Assembly: GCA_964583765.1 (NCBI GenBank)
Contig: CAZOWW010000009.1
Span: 15,986-79,985 of the forward strand
Reading direction: 5' to 3'
Length of the DNA stretch: 64,000 nt
DNA from: CAZOWW01 sp964583765
Lineage (GTDB): Bacteria > Actinomycetota > Actinomycetes > Actinomycetales > Kineosporiaceae
Under the pieces are notes generated by a model. That model was not told where the DNA came from. It did no database searches and worked only from the letters and a program-made list of their open reading frames with translations. This document shows, in pieces, positions 33,243-41,722 of the stretch (position 1 is the stretch's first letter; the number at the start of each line of letters is the position of its first letter). The position numbers and the translations under genes are program-made.

Positions 33243-35423
33243 TCAGGAGGAGGTGAGGACGAGCGGGCGCTCGGGGGGTGTTCCGTCCCCCTGGAGGTCC
33301 TCGGCGGTGGGGATCTCGCCCCACCCGGACCGCTCCTGCCAACGTCGCAGCGGTCCGGGGGCCCACCAGGCGGCGTGGCCCAGCAGGCGTAGCAGGGCCG
33401 GGACGAGCACGGCCCGGACCAGCGTCGCGTCCACGACGATTGCCACGGCCATGCCGACACCGATGAGCTTGATGAAGGTGATGCCCGAGGTGGAGAACGC
33501 CCCGATCACCACGACCAGGAGCAGCGCGGCGCTCGTGATGATGCGCCCGGTGCGTTGCAGGCCGTCCGCGACCGCCGTGACGGGGTCGCCGGTGTGCCGG
33601 TAACGCTCCGCGATCCGGCTCAGCAGGAAGACCTCGTAGTCCATGGAGAGACCGAACAGCATGGCCAGCATGAGGATCGGCTGGGTGGTCTCCACCGTGC
33701 CCGTCGAGGTGAAGTCGAGCAGACCGGACAGATGACCGTCCTGGAAGATCCAGGTCACCACCCCGAAGCTGGCGCCCAGGGAGAGCACGTTCATCGCGAT
33801 GGCCTTGATGGGCAGGATCACCGACCCGAAGGCCAGGAAGAGCAGGACGAAGGTGGCCAGCACCACGTACCCGGCCATCAGCGGCAGGCGGCTGCCGATG
33901 CTGTGCCGCAGGTCGACGTGTCGGGCGCTGGATCCGCCGACCAGGACCTGGGCGCCGTCGGGTGCGGGCAGGGCACGGATGTCGTGCACCAGGTCGAGCG
34001 TGGGCTGGTCCAGCGTGCCGGCGGCCGGGGCGACCTCCAGCAGGGTGGTCGTGCCGTGGCTCGCCGCCGTGGTCACCCCGCGTACGCCCGGAAGGCCGGT
34101 GACCGCCGTGGCGAACCGGGCGCCTGCCGCCGGGCCGCCGCCGTCCACGAGCACGTCGATCGGGTAGGCGTCCGAACCGGGGAAGTCGTTGTGCAACCGC
34201 TCGTCGACCACCCGGCCCTCGGCGTGGGCGGGCAGCGCGCGGGAGTCGATCCCGCCGAACTGCACCCGCAGGAACGGCAGGCCCAGGGCGAGGAGCACGG
34301 CGACGGTCGCCCCGGCGAAGATCATCGGACGGCGCATGACGGTGGACGCGAACCGGGCCCACAGACGGCGGTCGGTGCCCGCGCCCCCGCGCCGTCCACG
34401 GACCAGGCGCAGGCTGTTCACCCGGGTGCCGAGCACCGCGAGCAGGGCGGGGAGCACGGTGACGGCGCAGAGCATCGCGAGAAGCACCGCCGCGACCCCG
34501 CCGTAGGCCATCGAGCGCAGGAACACCTGCGGGAAGAGTGCGAGGCTGGCCAGGGACGTGGCGACGGTGATCCCGGAGAAGAGCACGGTTCGGCCCGCGG
34601 TCGCCATGGTGATCGCCAGCGCCTGGGGGGTGTCGGCCCCGGCGTCCAGTTCCTCGCGGAAGCGGCTCGTCACGAAGAGCGCGTAGTCGATCGCCAGACC
34701 GAGGCCGAGCAGGGTCACCAGGTTGATGGAGAACACCGAGACCTGGGTGAAGGCGGCGAGCAGCCGGAGCAGCGCGAACGAGCCGAGAACGGTGAACACG
34801 CCGATGACCAGGGGGAGCGAGGCCGCCACCAGGCTGCCGAAGACGAGCACGAGCAGCACGAGCAGCACGGGCATCGAGAGGGTCTCGGCCCGGCCGAGGT
34901 CGGAGGAGACCTGGTGGCTGATCTGCCGGTTGAGCGCGGACTCGCCCCCGAGCTGCACCGTGAGGCCCCCACCGACCCCACGGAGCTGCTTCTCGATGTC
35001 CGAGAACTGGTCGCCGCGGGCCGTGACATCGGCTCCGGACAGCTGGACGAGGACGGCTGTCGCGTGGCGGTCACGGGAGACCAGAGCCGGCGCGTGCGAG
35101 TTCCACCAGGTCGTCGTGCGGGTGACCAGACGCGGGGGCAGTGCGGCGAGATCTGCCTCGACCGCCCGCGCGAAGGCGGGGTCGTCCACGTGCAGGGTCG
35201 TGCTGGAGAACAGGGCGACGACGTCGGTGCCCTGGCGTCCGACGGTCTGGACCGTACGGGTCTCGATCCGGGTGGACTGGGCATTCGGGTCGTCGAAGCC
35301 GCCGCCGATCAGAGCGCCCACCACGCCCGGACCCCATAGGACGGCGACCGCGAACGCGACGAGGGCGGTGCCGAGCACCGCCCGGCGGCGCCGGGCCACC
35401 GTGCGCCCCCACCTGTGCAGCAT
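33243..35423 (-). CDS. MmpL-family (RND) transporter 2
   Basis: A 726-residue two-halved transporter. Signatures are GLGLAIDYALFVTSRFREEL in half one and FGLSMDYEVFLLSRIAERY in half two. Each half has a large external loop and about five clustered helices. AAGGAG is placed well before the ATG. A TetR gene is divergent 148 bases away, which is the second MmpL/TetR pair in this window. Substrate unknown; lipid or drug export is the family role. Confidence 0.9.
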   Translation of the reverse strand: MLHRWGRTVARRRRAVLGTALVAFAVAVLWGPGVVGALIGGGFDDPNAQSTRIETRTVQTVGRQGTDVVALFSSTTLHVDDPAFARAVEADLAALPPRLVTRTTTWWNSHAPALVSRDRHATAVLVQLSGADVTARGDQFSDIEKQLRGVGGGLTVQLGGESALNRQISHQVSSDLGRAETLSMPVLLVLLVLVFGSLVAASLPLVIGVFTVLGSFALLRLLAAFTQVSVFSINLVTLLGLGLAIDYALFVTSRFREELDAGADTPQALAITMATAGRTVLFSGITVATSLASLALFPQVFLRSMAYGGVAAVLLAMLCAVTVLPALLAVLGTRVNSLRLVRGRRGGAGTDRRLWARFASTVMRRPMIFAGATVAVLLALGLPFLRVQFGGIDSRALPAHAEGRVVDERLHNDFPGSDAYPIDVLVDGGGPAAGARFATAVTGLPGVRGVTTAASHGTTTLLEVAPAAGTLDQPTLDLVHDIRALPAPDGAQVLVGGSSARHVDLRHSIGSRLPLMAGYVVLATFVLLFLAFGSVILPIKAIAMNVLSLGASFGVVTWIFQDGHLSGLLDFTSTGTVETTQPILMLAMLFGLSMDYEVFLLSRIAERYRHTGDPVTAVADGLQRTGRIITSAALLLVVVIGAFSTSGITFIKLIGVGMAVAIVVDATLVRAVLVPALLRLLGHAAWWAPGPLRRWQERSGWGEIPTAEDLQGDGTPPERPLVLTSS

Positions 35424-35526
35424 GGCTGAATCTCCTTCTTCTCATTTCCCGCGTACGCTGGGACGATGCCGAGGACGTGAGCAGTGCACGCTGGCGTTGC
35501 CAGGTGACACCGACGTGAACGGTGTT

Positions 35527-35538
35527 TACTATTGAGTA
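35527..35538. promoter_or_regulatory. Possible TetR operator between MmpL 2 and TetR 2
   Basis: TACT-ATTG-AGTA is a short inverted repeat in the only AT-rich stretch of the 148-base divergent gap. Arms of four bases are weak evidence. Confidence 0.3.
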
Positions 35539-35571
35539 TGACGGTATCCCGAGTCAAGGAGTGTCGCTTCA

Positions 35572-36399
35572 GTGATGGGTGTGCCCAGTCACCTGTCGAG
35601 ACGGCAGCGGCTACGCGATGCGACCGTGCACGAGATCAAGGCGACCGCTCGACGCCTGCTCGTCGAGGACGGTCCGCACAGCGTCACGCTGCGCGCGATC
35701 GCGCGGGAGATGGGCATGACCGCGCCCGGGCTGTACCGCTATTTCTCCAGCCACGAGGAGCTGCTCGGGGCCCTCGTGGTCGATCTCTACGACGAGCTCT
35801 GCGACGTGCTCGTGGCCTCACGCTCCCAGGTGGGCCACGATGACGCCGGCTGCCGTCTGATCTGCGCGAGCGCGGCCTTCCGTCACTGGGCGACCACGAA
35901 CCCCCAGGAGTTCGCGCTGCTCTTCGCCTCGCCCGTGCGCGGTCAGAAGCCGGTGCCCATCCCGGGGGAGCCCATCGGCGCCCCGCACAAGGCCGGGGTC
36001 CGCTTCGAGAGCACCTTCACGGAGATCTTCGTCGACCTGTGGCAGTCCCGGCCCTTCCCGGTGCCCCCGGACGACGTCCTGCCCCCCGACCTGGTTCGCC
36101 AGCTGTCCGCGCACCGGCAACGCACGGGAGAGCAGCTGGGGACGGACGCCTCGACCTTGCCGTTGACCGCGCTCAACCAGTTCCTGGTGAGCTGGGTGGA
36201 GCTCTACGGCATGGTGGCGATGGAGGTCTTCCAGCACCTGCACTTCTGCCTGGACAACCCCGAACCCTTCTTCGCGGCCAGCCTGGCCTCCATCGCCGAG
36301 CGACTCGGGATCCGGATCCCGTGCGGCGAGCGGGGCTGCGTGGCCGGCCAGCTCTGCGACGGTTCGGAGGACCTCCCCCCGGTGCCCGAGCCGCGGTAG
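35572..36399 (+). CDS. TetR-family transcriptional regulator 2
   Basis: A 275-residue regulator. The helix-turn-helix is in TARRLLVEDGPHSVTLRAIA and GMTAPGLYRYFSSHEEL (about 25-70). The C-terminal ligand domain contains the F..W/V.LYG pattern (SWVELYGMVAMEVFQHL) of the WHG subfamily common in actinomycetes. The tail has four Cys (CGERGC, QLC) after residue 245, which could bind a metal. Starts GTG 35572 and ATG 35575 are adjacent, and AAGGAG lies at 35556-35561. It probably represses the divergent MmpL gene. Confidence 0.88.
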   Translation: MMGVPSHLSRRQRLRDATVHEIKATARRLLVEDGPHSVTLRAIAREMGMTAPGLYRYFSSHEELLGALVVDLYDELCDVLVASRSQVGHDDAGCRLICASAAFRHWATTNPQEFALLFASPVRGQKPVPIPGEPIGAPHKAGVRFESTFTEIFVDLWQSRPFPVPPDDVLPPDLVRQLSAHRQRTGEQLGTDASTLPLTALNQFLVSWVELYGMVAMEVFQHLHFCLDNPEPFFAASLASIAERLGIRIPCGERGCVAGQLCDGSEDLPPVPEPR

Positions 36400-36400
36400 G

Positions 36401-36428
36401 GATTCCCGGCGTCCGGACGGCGGGAATC
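36401..36428 (+). terminator. Palindromic terminator after TetR 2
   Basis: A 28-base palindrome (arms GATTCCCGGCGTCC / GGACGGCGGGAATC with one mismatch), two bases after the TetR stop and before a convergent gene. Confidence 0.65.
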
Positions 36429-36553
36429 CGGTGAGGCGGGGAAGCCACGGGTCACGGGGCTCCAGCGAAGCGGGGAACCCACGGCGTGGCTCACGGACGG
36501 CCCGGAGGCGGAGCGCTGCCCACCCCCGGGCAGGAACCCGTGTGGAGTCGGAC

Positions 36554-37357
36554 TCAGTGGGCGTGCCGGCGCACGAGGTCGAGCACGAGCACCGGGGGAG
36601 CGACCGACCCGGTCAGCACGTCCCCGGGATAGAGCGTGTAGATCGTGGCGGTCCGGCGGTCGCTGGTGCCGTCGGCGTAGCCCGGGTACCAGCCCCGGTG
36701 GGTGGCGCGCACGATCACCTGGACGGGGGGCAGTTCGGTGACGAGGTAGTCGCCGTGAGCATCGGCGATGGTGCCCCGCAGGGCTCGGCCGGTGGCCGCC
36801 TCGATCACCGTCACCCGCGCGTGGGGCAGGGGCAGACCGGCACCGAGCACCCGGCCGCCGATCGTGGCGGTACGGGCGATGTCCAGGTAGAGCACGTGTG
36901 CGGCGTCCCAGCTCTGGGTGAGGCGTTGGCCGGGCAACAACTGGTAGACGTCTGCGGTGCGCCAGTTCGGCTGGTGGCTCGCCCAGTCGGTCACGAAGCC
37001 GTCCTTGCTGGCCTGCACCTTGATCCTCACCGCGGGCAGGCCGGTGATCACGTAGTCGCCCTCGCCGTCCGTCACCTGCCGGCCGAGCACCCTGTGGGTC
37101 CTGGCGTCGAACACGGTCACCGTGGCATAGCCGATCGGGTCGAAGCTGCTGAGCACCTGGCCCGCGATGCTCGAGGTCCGGGGCGTGTGGGCGCAGGCCT
37201 CGGCGGGGGCGGCCGCCGTCGCGAGCACCGTCGTGCCCACCAGGAAGGCGCCGACCAACCCGGACAGGACCGCCCGGGTTGTCCTGCCGGACGGGATCCG
37301 CAGTGCCCTGCGCGCCCGCGTGGCCCGGATCCGCGTTCCCTGCTGTCTGCGCTGCAT
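36554..37357 (-). CDS. Secreted protein with two carboxypeptidase-regulatory-like beta-sandwich domains
   Basis: A 267-residue exported protein. An Arg-rich N-terminus and a hydrophobic signal segment (about 30-55) are followed by two homologous domains of about 85 residues. Each has the pattern I-x-G-x-V-L, A-x-V-T-V, GDY-x-(I/V)-T-x-LP and ends in YxLxPG (VYQLLPGQ; IYTLYPGD). Such CarboxypepD_reg-like domains are adhesive or structural, not enzymatic. A Cys lies right after the signal (EAC), without a clear lipobox. The ATG at 37357 is chosen because it directly precedes the signal. Function unknown. Confidence 0.65.
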   Translation of the reverse strand: MQRRQQGTRIRATRARRALRIPSGRTTRAVLSGLVGAFLVGTTVLATAAAPAEACAHTPRTSSIAGQVLSSFDPIGYATVTVFDARTHRVLGRQVTDGEGDYVITGLPAVRIKVQASKDGFVTDWASHQPNWRTADVYQLLPGQRLTQSWDAAHVLYLDIARTATIGGRVLGAGLPLPHARVTVIEAATGRALRGTIADAHGDYLVTELPPVQVIVRATHRGWYPGYADGTSDRRTATIYTLYPGDVLTGSVAPPVLVLDLVRRHAH

Positions 37358-37594
37358 GGTGAGCCTCGCTCTCCCCGGCGGCTCGGGCAGGACCGGCGGC
37401 GCACCACCGGGAAGCGGCGCCGCCGATTCCTCGATCATGCCGCAGCGGCCTGCGGGACACGCGGAAGTCCCGGGAATCCGGCCGGGACCGTGCTCTCTGC
37501 GTGGTCGCGGCGGCCGTGCACTTCGTGATCTCGGTGCGGTCGCGGCGCGAGCTCTGCGGCCGGTGCGCGGGACGCCTGGGTGAGGACGCTCCGG

Positions 37595-38110
37595 ACGGCG
37601 ATGCGGTGTCAGCCACGACGCGGTCGCGACCCAGTTCCTTGGCTCGGTACAGGTGACGGTCAGCCCGGGCCAGCAGGGTGGCGGGGGTGTCCGTCGGGCG
37701 GGCGACGGCGATCCCCATGCTGACCGTGACCGTCAGACCCTCGGCCAGGTCCCCCCATGACCGGTCGGCGCATCTGTCCGGATCGATGACAGCCGTTCGA
37801 CCGTGTCCGCGATCATCTACTCCAGGGCACCGGGTGCGGGCCGCGGCCTCCTGCTGATCGGACCGGCGAATGACGCACTCGTCGTGGAAGGCCCGGTGGG
37901 CCTGGTAGGCGCCCTCGAAGTCCCCTCGGGCAGCCAGCAGGGTTGCGCGGATCTCCAGCGCCGGTACCCGGCCGCCTCGGCCTCGGCCTCCAGGCGGCGG
38001 GCCCGGTCGAGCCTGGCGACGATGTCGAACCCCCGGTGCCGCTCCAGTTCGTCGAGACGCCGGTCGAAGGGCGGCCCTCCCCGGGGTCCGACCGATGGCC
38101 GCCTGATCAT
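37595..38110 (-). pseudogene. Decayed TPR-diguanylate cyclase gene
   Basis: Conceptual translation on the minus strand gives pieces of one gene in two frames. The upstream piece (DRRLDELERHRGFDIVARL...EAEAEAAGYRRW) changes frame near 37960. It continues in the second frame as EIRATLLAARGDFEGAYQAH, a TPR-like segment. After AAARTR it jumps to the end of a GGDEF domain, WGDLAEGLTVTVSMGIAVA then ADRHLYRAKELGRDRV. The central GGDEF core with the catalytic motif, about 130 residues, is missing. One frameshift and one internal deletion explain this, so the gene is not functional. Confidence 0.7.
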
Positions 38111-38244
38111 TCCGACGGACCGGCCGGATGTGTCCGTGTCCGGGGCACTGGACCGGATCCCGCAGGCGCTGGGGATGCCTGCGGGAGCACCGGTCGGTCG
38201 TCGGTCACGTGACCGTCATCGGTCGATCGGACGCGGAAGACAAG

Positions 38245-38272
38245 CGCGACCGCCGAAGCGAAGTCGGTCGCG
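38245..38272 (-). terminator. Hairpin terminator after PNP
   Basis: CGCGACCG / CGGTCGCG, a perfect 8-bp stem with a 12-base loop, ends four bases beyond the PNP stop. On the minus strand it is followed by the short pyrimidine-rich stretch CTTGTCTTCC. Confidence 0.6.
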
Positions 38273-38275
38273 GGC

Positions 38276-39178
38276 TCAGAGCACGGCGAGGACACCGGCG
38301 AGCAGGGCGGCCGAGCGGTCCGCCGCAGCCTGCCCGGCGGCCACGACCTCCTCGTGCCGCAGCGGTGTCGGGGAGATCCCGGCGGCGAGGTTCGTCACGA
38401 GGGAGAGCCCGAGTACCTCCAGCCCGGCCTCCCGCGCGGCGATCGCCTCGAGCGCCGTCGACATCCCGACCAGGGAGCCACCCAGGATCCCCGCCATCCG
38501 CACCTCGGCCGGGGTCTCGTAGTGCGGTCCGGGGAACTGCACGTACACGCCCTCGGCGAGATCGGGGGCCACGGCACGGGCCAGGTCCCGCAGTCGCGGG
38601 GAGTACAGGTCGGTGAGATCCAGGAACCGACCGTCGAGCACCGGCGAGACCCCGGTCAGGTTGATGTGGTCGCTGATCAGCACGGGGGTGCCGGGAGGTC
38701 GGTCCGGGTCCAGGCCGCCGCAGCCGTTGGTCAGGACGACGACCGTGCAGCCGCAGGCGGCCGCGGTGCGTACGCCGTGCGCGACGGCCGCTGCCCCGAG
38801 CCCCTGGTAGAGGTGTGCACGCGCACCGAGGACGAGCACCCGCCGGGCCGTCGGCCCCGGGCCGCGCACCGAACGGATCGCGTCGAGGTGCCCGGCCACG
38901 GCCGTGCCGGGGAATCCGGCCACCGCGCTCGCAGGCAGGGTCGCGACCGTCTCGCCCAAGCGGTCGGCCGCCTGCGCCCACCCCGAACCGAGCACGACCG
39001 CGACGTCGTGACGCGCCACCCCGGTCGCCTCGGCGATCTGCCCGGCCGCCGTGACGGCCAGGATTCGCGGGTCCGCTGCCTCCAGCGGCACCAAGGGCCC
39101 GATCGCGGGGGTCCGCGACCCGTCAAGTGCAGCCGCGGATTCCCGCGACCAGGGGGGTCCGGCCGCGGACGCGTTCAC
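38276..39178 (-). CDS. Purine nucleoside phosphorylase (trimeric type)
   Basis: A 300-residue enzyme that splits purine (deoxy)nucleosides with phosphate to base and (deoxy)ribose-1-phosphate. Phosphate loop VVLGSGWAQ, ARAHLYQG, LTNGCGGL (usually LTNAAGGL), GPHYETPAEVRM and GMSTALEAIAA are in family order. Asn in LVTNLAAG is the residue that selects 6-oxopurines such as inosine and guanosine. The GTG start overlaps the stop of the upstream gene by four bases. With DeoC and a phosphohexomutase/pentomutase-like enzyme nearby it fits nucleoside salvage. Confidence 0.88.
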   Translation of the reverse strand: MNASAAGPPWSRESAAALDGSRTPAIGPLVPLEAADPRILAVTAAGQIAEATGVARHDVAVVLGSGWAQAADRLGETVATLPASAVAGFPGTAVAGHLDAIRSVRGPGPTARRVLVLGARAHLYQGLGAAAVAHGVRTAAACGCTVVVLTNGCGGLDPDRPPGTPVLISDHINLTGVSPVLDGRFLDLTDLYSPRLRDLARAVAPDLAEGVYVQFPGPHYETPAEVRMAGILGGSLVGMSTALEAIAAREAGLEVLGLSLVTNLAAGISPTPLRHEEVVAAGQAAADRSAALLAGVLAVL

Positions 39179-39645
39179 TCCGCGGGTGGCAGCGGCGGGT
39201 CGATCGTGGTGCAGGCGCGGTTGCGCAACTCCGCGACGTAATCCTGCGGCGCTCCTCCGGCCTCGGCCGCCTCCGCGAGCAGCCCCAGGTAGTGCGCGCT
39301 GGGCAGTCCACCCTCGTACGCGTCGAGCACGTACATCCACGCCAGGACGTCGCCGTCGAGAGTGTGCACGCGGGCCCGCAACTTGCGGCGCAGTGCGATC
39401 GGCAACCCCTCCCACTCGTCGAGGTTGCGTTCATCGGCGCTCGTCAGGTCGTAGAGGGCGACGTAGACCTGTGAGTCCGGGTCCTCGACCACGGTGCACA
39501 GGGCGCCGTCCCAGCTGACGTCCTCGCCACCGAACGTGAGGCGCCACCCGACAAGCCACCCGCTCCCGTACAGCGGCGAGTGCGGCGCCCGCTTCGCCAT
39601 CCGCTCCGGGTCGAGGTTGCTGCCATAGGCCGCATACAGAGCCAT
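39175..39645 (-). CDS. Gamma-glutamylcyclotransferase-like (GGCT/AIG2 fold) protein
   Basis: A 156-residue protein with the family opening YAAYGSNLDPERM and a barrel of mixed strands ending near residue 140. The catalytic acid typical of active GGCTs may be Glu in LDEWEGLP. Members cyclise gamma-glutamyl amino acids or are of unknown function. TACCCT lies six bases before the ATG. It is co-transcribed with PNP (four-base overlap). Confidence 0.8.
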   Translation of the reverse strand: MALYAAYGSNLDPERMAKRAPHSPLYGSGWLVGWRLTFGGEDVSWDGALCTVVEDPDSQVYVALYDLTSADERNLDEWEGLPIALRRKLRARVHTLDGDVLAWMYVLDAYEGGLPSAHYLGLLAEAAEAGGAPQDYVAELRNRACTTIDPPLPPAE

Positions 39646-39651
39646 GGCACC

Positions 39652-39657
39652 AGGGTA
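39652..39657 (-). promoter_or_regulatory. -10 hexamer of leaderless GGCT-PNP transcript
   Basis: On the minus strand TACCCT lies six bases before the ATG at 39645. Confidence 0.55.
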
Positions 39658-39846
39658 GAGATGCCGGATCCCGGCGTCGCGCCCGGCGTGCCGCATTCCT
39701 GCTGCACATTTGTGTCGTGCGCGGCCGGTTCCGGGGTGTCGACAGGTGCGCGGGCAGAGTGTGCCGCCCCGCGGCCGGGTGAGATGCCCGACCGCAGGAC
39801 CGGCGCGTGCCGCGCCGTGATCGCCTTCCTGGGTCAGGATGGGCCT

Positions 39847-39909
39847 GTGGCGGGTCAAGAGCATCCTGTGGTGGATCAAGAACATCCTGCGGCGGAGCAC
39901 GGGCGCCCG
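39847..39909 (+). repeat. 21-bp x 3 in-frame repeat at the lpdA 5' end
   Basis: Units encode VAGQEHP, VVDQEHP and AAEHGRP, lengthening the disordered N-terminus before the FAD domain. Confidence 0.65.
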
Positions 39910-41334
39910 GCGGCGGGCCCTGGGCCCACGGCGGACGGCGAAGGCGGACGATCGGGGACGGCGGCGCCTTCCGTTGTGATCATCGGGGGCGGTCCCGGGG
40001 GCTACGAGGCGGCACTCGTGGCGGCCCAACTGGGTGCACGGGTGACGGTGGTCGAGGAGCAGGGGCTCGGCGGTGCCGCCGTGCTCACGGACGTGGTGCC
40101 GTCGAAGACGCTGATCGCCTCCGCCGAGATGATGTCGCTCGAGGACTCCGCGGAAGAACTCGGCGTGGGGGACGGGCTCCGGGTGGATCTGGGCGCCGTC
40201 AACCGCCGCGTGATGAGCCTGGCCAGAGCGCAGTCCGCGGACATCCACCGCCGGCTCGAGGCCGAGGGGGTCGTGGTGCTGGTCGGCCGGGGCCGCCTGG
40301 CGGGAGCGCGCCAGGTGGTCGTGCACCCCGCGGACGGCGGGCCGGAGGGACGGCTCGACGCCGATGTCGTGCTGCTCGCCACGGGCGCCCGGCCGCGGAT
40401 CCTGCCCACGGCGCGACCGGACGGGGAGCGGATCCTCACCTGGACCCAGCTGTACGACCTGACGAGCGTGCCCGAACGGCTCGTCGTGGTCGGCTCGGGG
40501 GTGACGGGAGCGGAGTTCGCCAGTGCCTACGACCGGCTCGGAGCCGAGGTGGTGCTGGTGTCCAGCAGGGACCGGGTGCTTCCGGGCGAGGACCCGGACG
40601 CCGCCGCGGTGCTGGAGGACGTGTTCGCCCGGCGGGGGCTGCAGGTGCTGTCGCGCTCCCGAGCGGCCTCGGTGGTGCGCCAGGGCGACGGGGTGCGGGT
40701 GGAGTTGGAGGACGGGCGCACGGTGAGAGGCTCGCACTGCCTCGTCGCGGTGGGGGCGGTGCCGAACACGCAGGACCTCGGCCTGGAACAGGCGGGAGTC
40801 GCGGTCGGTCCGGGTGGGCACGTGACGGTGGACCGGGTGTCCCGGACCACGGCGCGAGGGATCTACGCGGCGGGGGACTGCACCGGCGTGTTCGCCCTGG
40901 CCTCGGTGGCGGCGATGCAGGGGCGGATCGCGATGTGGCACGCGCTCGGGGACGCGGTGACGCCCCTGGATCTGGGCACCGTCGCGGCCACGGTGTTCAC
41001 CACCCCGGAGATCGCGACCGTGGGGTGGACCCAGGCGCGGATCGCCGCCGGAGACGTGCGGGCCCGTACCGTCACGCTGCCTCTGGCGACCAATCCCCGG
41101 GCGAAGATGCAGGGGGTGCGTGACGGCTTCGTCAAGTTGTTCTGCGGGGAGCGCTCGCACGAGGTGCTCGGTGGCGTCGTCGTGGCCCCGCGGGCAAGTG
41201 AACTCATCTTCGCCGTGGCGCTGGCCGTCGCGGGGCGGCTGACCGTGGACGAGGTGGCCCAGACCTTCAGCGTCTACCCGTCGCTCTCCGGATCGTTCGT
41301 GGAGGCCGCGCGTCAGTTGCGCCGCACACCCTGA
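39847..41334 (+). CDS. lpdA: LpdA-like NAD(P)H:quinone reductase lacking redox cysteines
   Basis: A 495-residue flavoprotein of the dihydrolipoamide dehydrogenase fold: FAD site VVIIGGGPGGYEAAL, NAD(P) site VVVGSGVTGAEF and second FAD motif GIYAAGDCTG. The position of the CxxxxC redox disulfide reads GGAAVLTDVVPSKTL, without Cys, and the catalytic His of the C-terminus is replaced by Tyr in YPSLSGS. These are the features of mycobacterial LpdA (Rv3303c type), which reduces quinones rather than lipoamide. The first 40 residues are low-complexity, from a 21-bp repeat. GTG 39847 has CAGGAT six bases upstream. The divergent PNP operon matches the mycobacterial neighbourhood. Confidence 0.85.
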   Translation: MAGQEHPVVDQEHPAAEHGRPAAGPGPTADGEGGRSGTAAPSVVIIGGGPGGYEAALVAAQLGARVTVVEEQGLGGAAVLTDVVPSKTLIASAEMMSLEDSAEELGVGDGLRVDLGAVNRRVMSLARAQSADIHRRLEAEGVVVLVGRGRLAGARQVVVHPADGGPEGRLDADVVLLATGARPRILPTARPDGERILTWTQLYDLTSVPERLVVVGSGVTGAEFASAYDRLGAEVVLVSSRDRVLPGEDPDAAAVLEDVFARRGLQVLSRSRAASVVRQGDGVRVELEDGRTVRGSHCLVAVGAVPNTQDLGLEQAGVAVGPGGHVTVDRVSRTTARGIYAAGDCTGVFALASVAAMQGRIAMWHALGDAVTPLDLGTVAATVFTTPEIATVGWTQARIAAGDVRARTVTLPLATNPRAKMQGVRDGFVKLFCGERSHEVLGGVVVAPRASELIFAVALAVAGRLTVDEVAQTFSVYPSLSGSFVEAARQLRRTP

Positions 41335-41722
41335 TCACGGGGATGGGCGGCCCGAGTGAGCGGGGTGGATCGGCAGAGCGCCGGACGCGACAAGGCGGCG
41401 GGGCCCCGTGCTCCCGCCACCTCGTCCGTGCGCGTCCCCGAACTTCTCGTGCATCCCTCCGTCCATGAACAAGGAGGATCTGCCACCCCTCGTGATACCG
41501 CTTGCCCGAGAAGAGCATCGACTCCGGATGAGATCTGCGTCACACGTCGACCAGGTGTCGGCCCACTTGCCCGGGCGGTGGCGGGGATCATCGGCGCGGG
41601 TGATGTCGGGGCCGGAGAGGCCGCCCCACGTGGTACCACGTCGACTCGACAGCCGAGTCGACCATTTGGGTCAGTGACACATTGGTTCGGGCCGGCCGAT
41701 CGGTGCGGTGGGGTCCGGACGA
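41335..41722. other. Convergent intergenic region with palindrome and hairpin
   Basis: No gene is credible in this 388-base gap. It contains the perfect 14-bp palindrome ACGTGGTACCACGT (41628-41641), directly followed by a stem-loop GTCGACTCG / CGAGTCGAC with a five-base loop (41640-41662). The hairpin lies about 60 bases beyond the accA3 stop on the minus strand and probably terminates that operon. The palindrome could also be a protein-binding site. Confidence 0.5.

Noticed and set aside
35424..35571. A strong TetR operator comparable to the one at 20414
   Set aside because: Only a four-base-arm inverted repeat is visible, so it is listed as a weak candidate.
40002..40439. Minus-strand frame inside lpdA
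   Set aside because: Ser/Arg-rich antisense of a well-supported flavoprotein.
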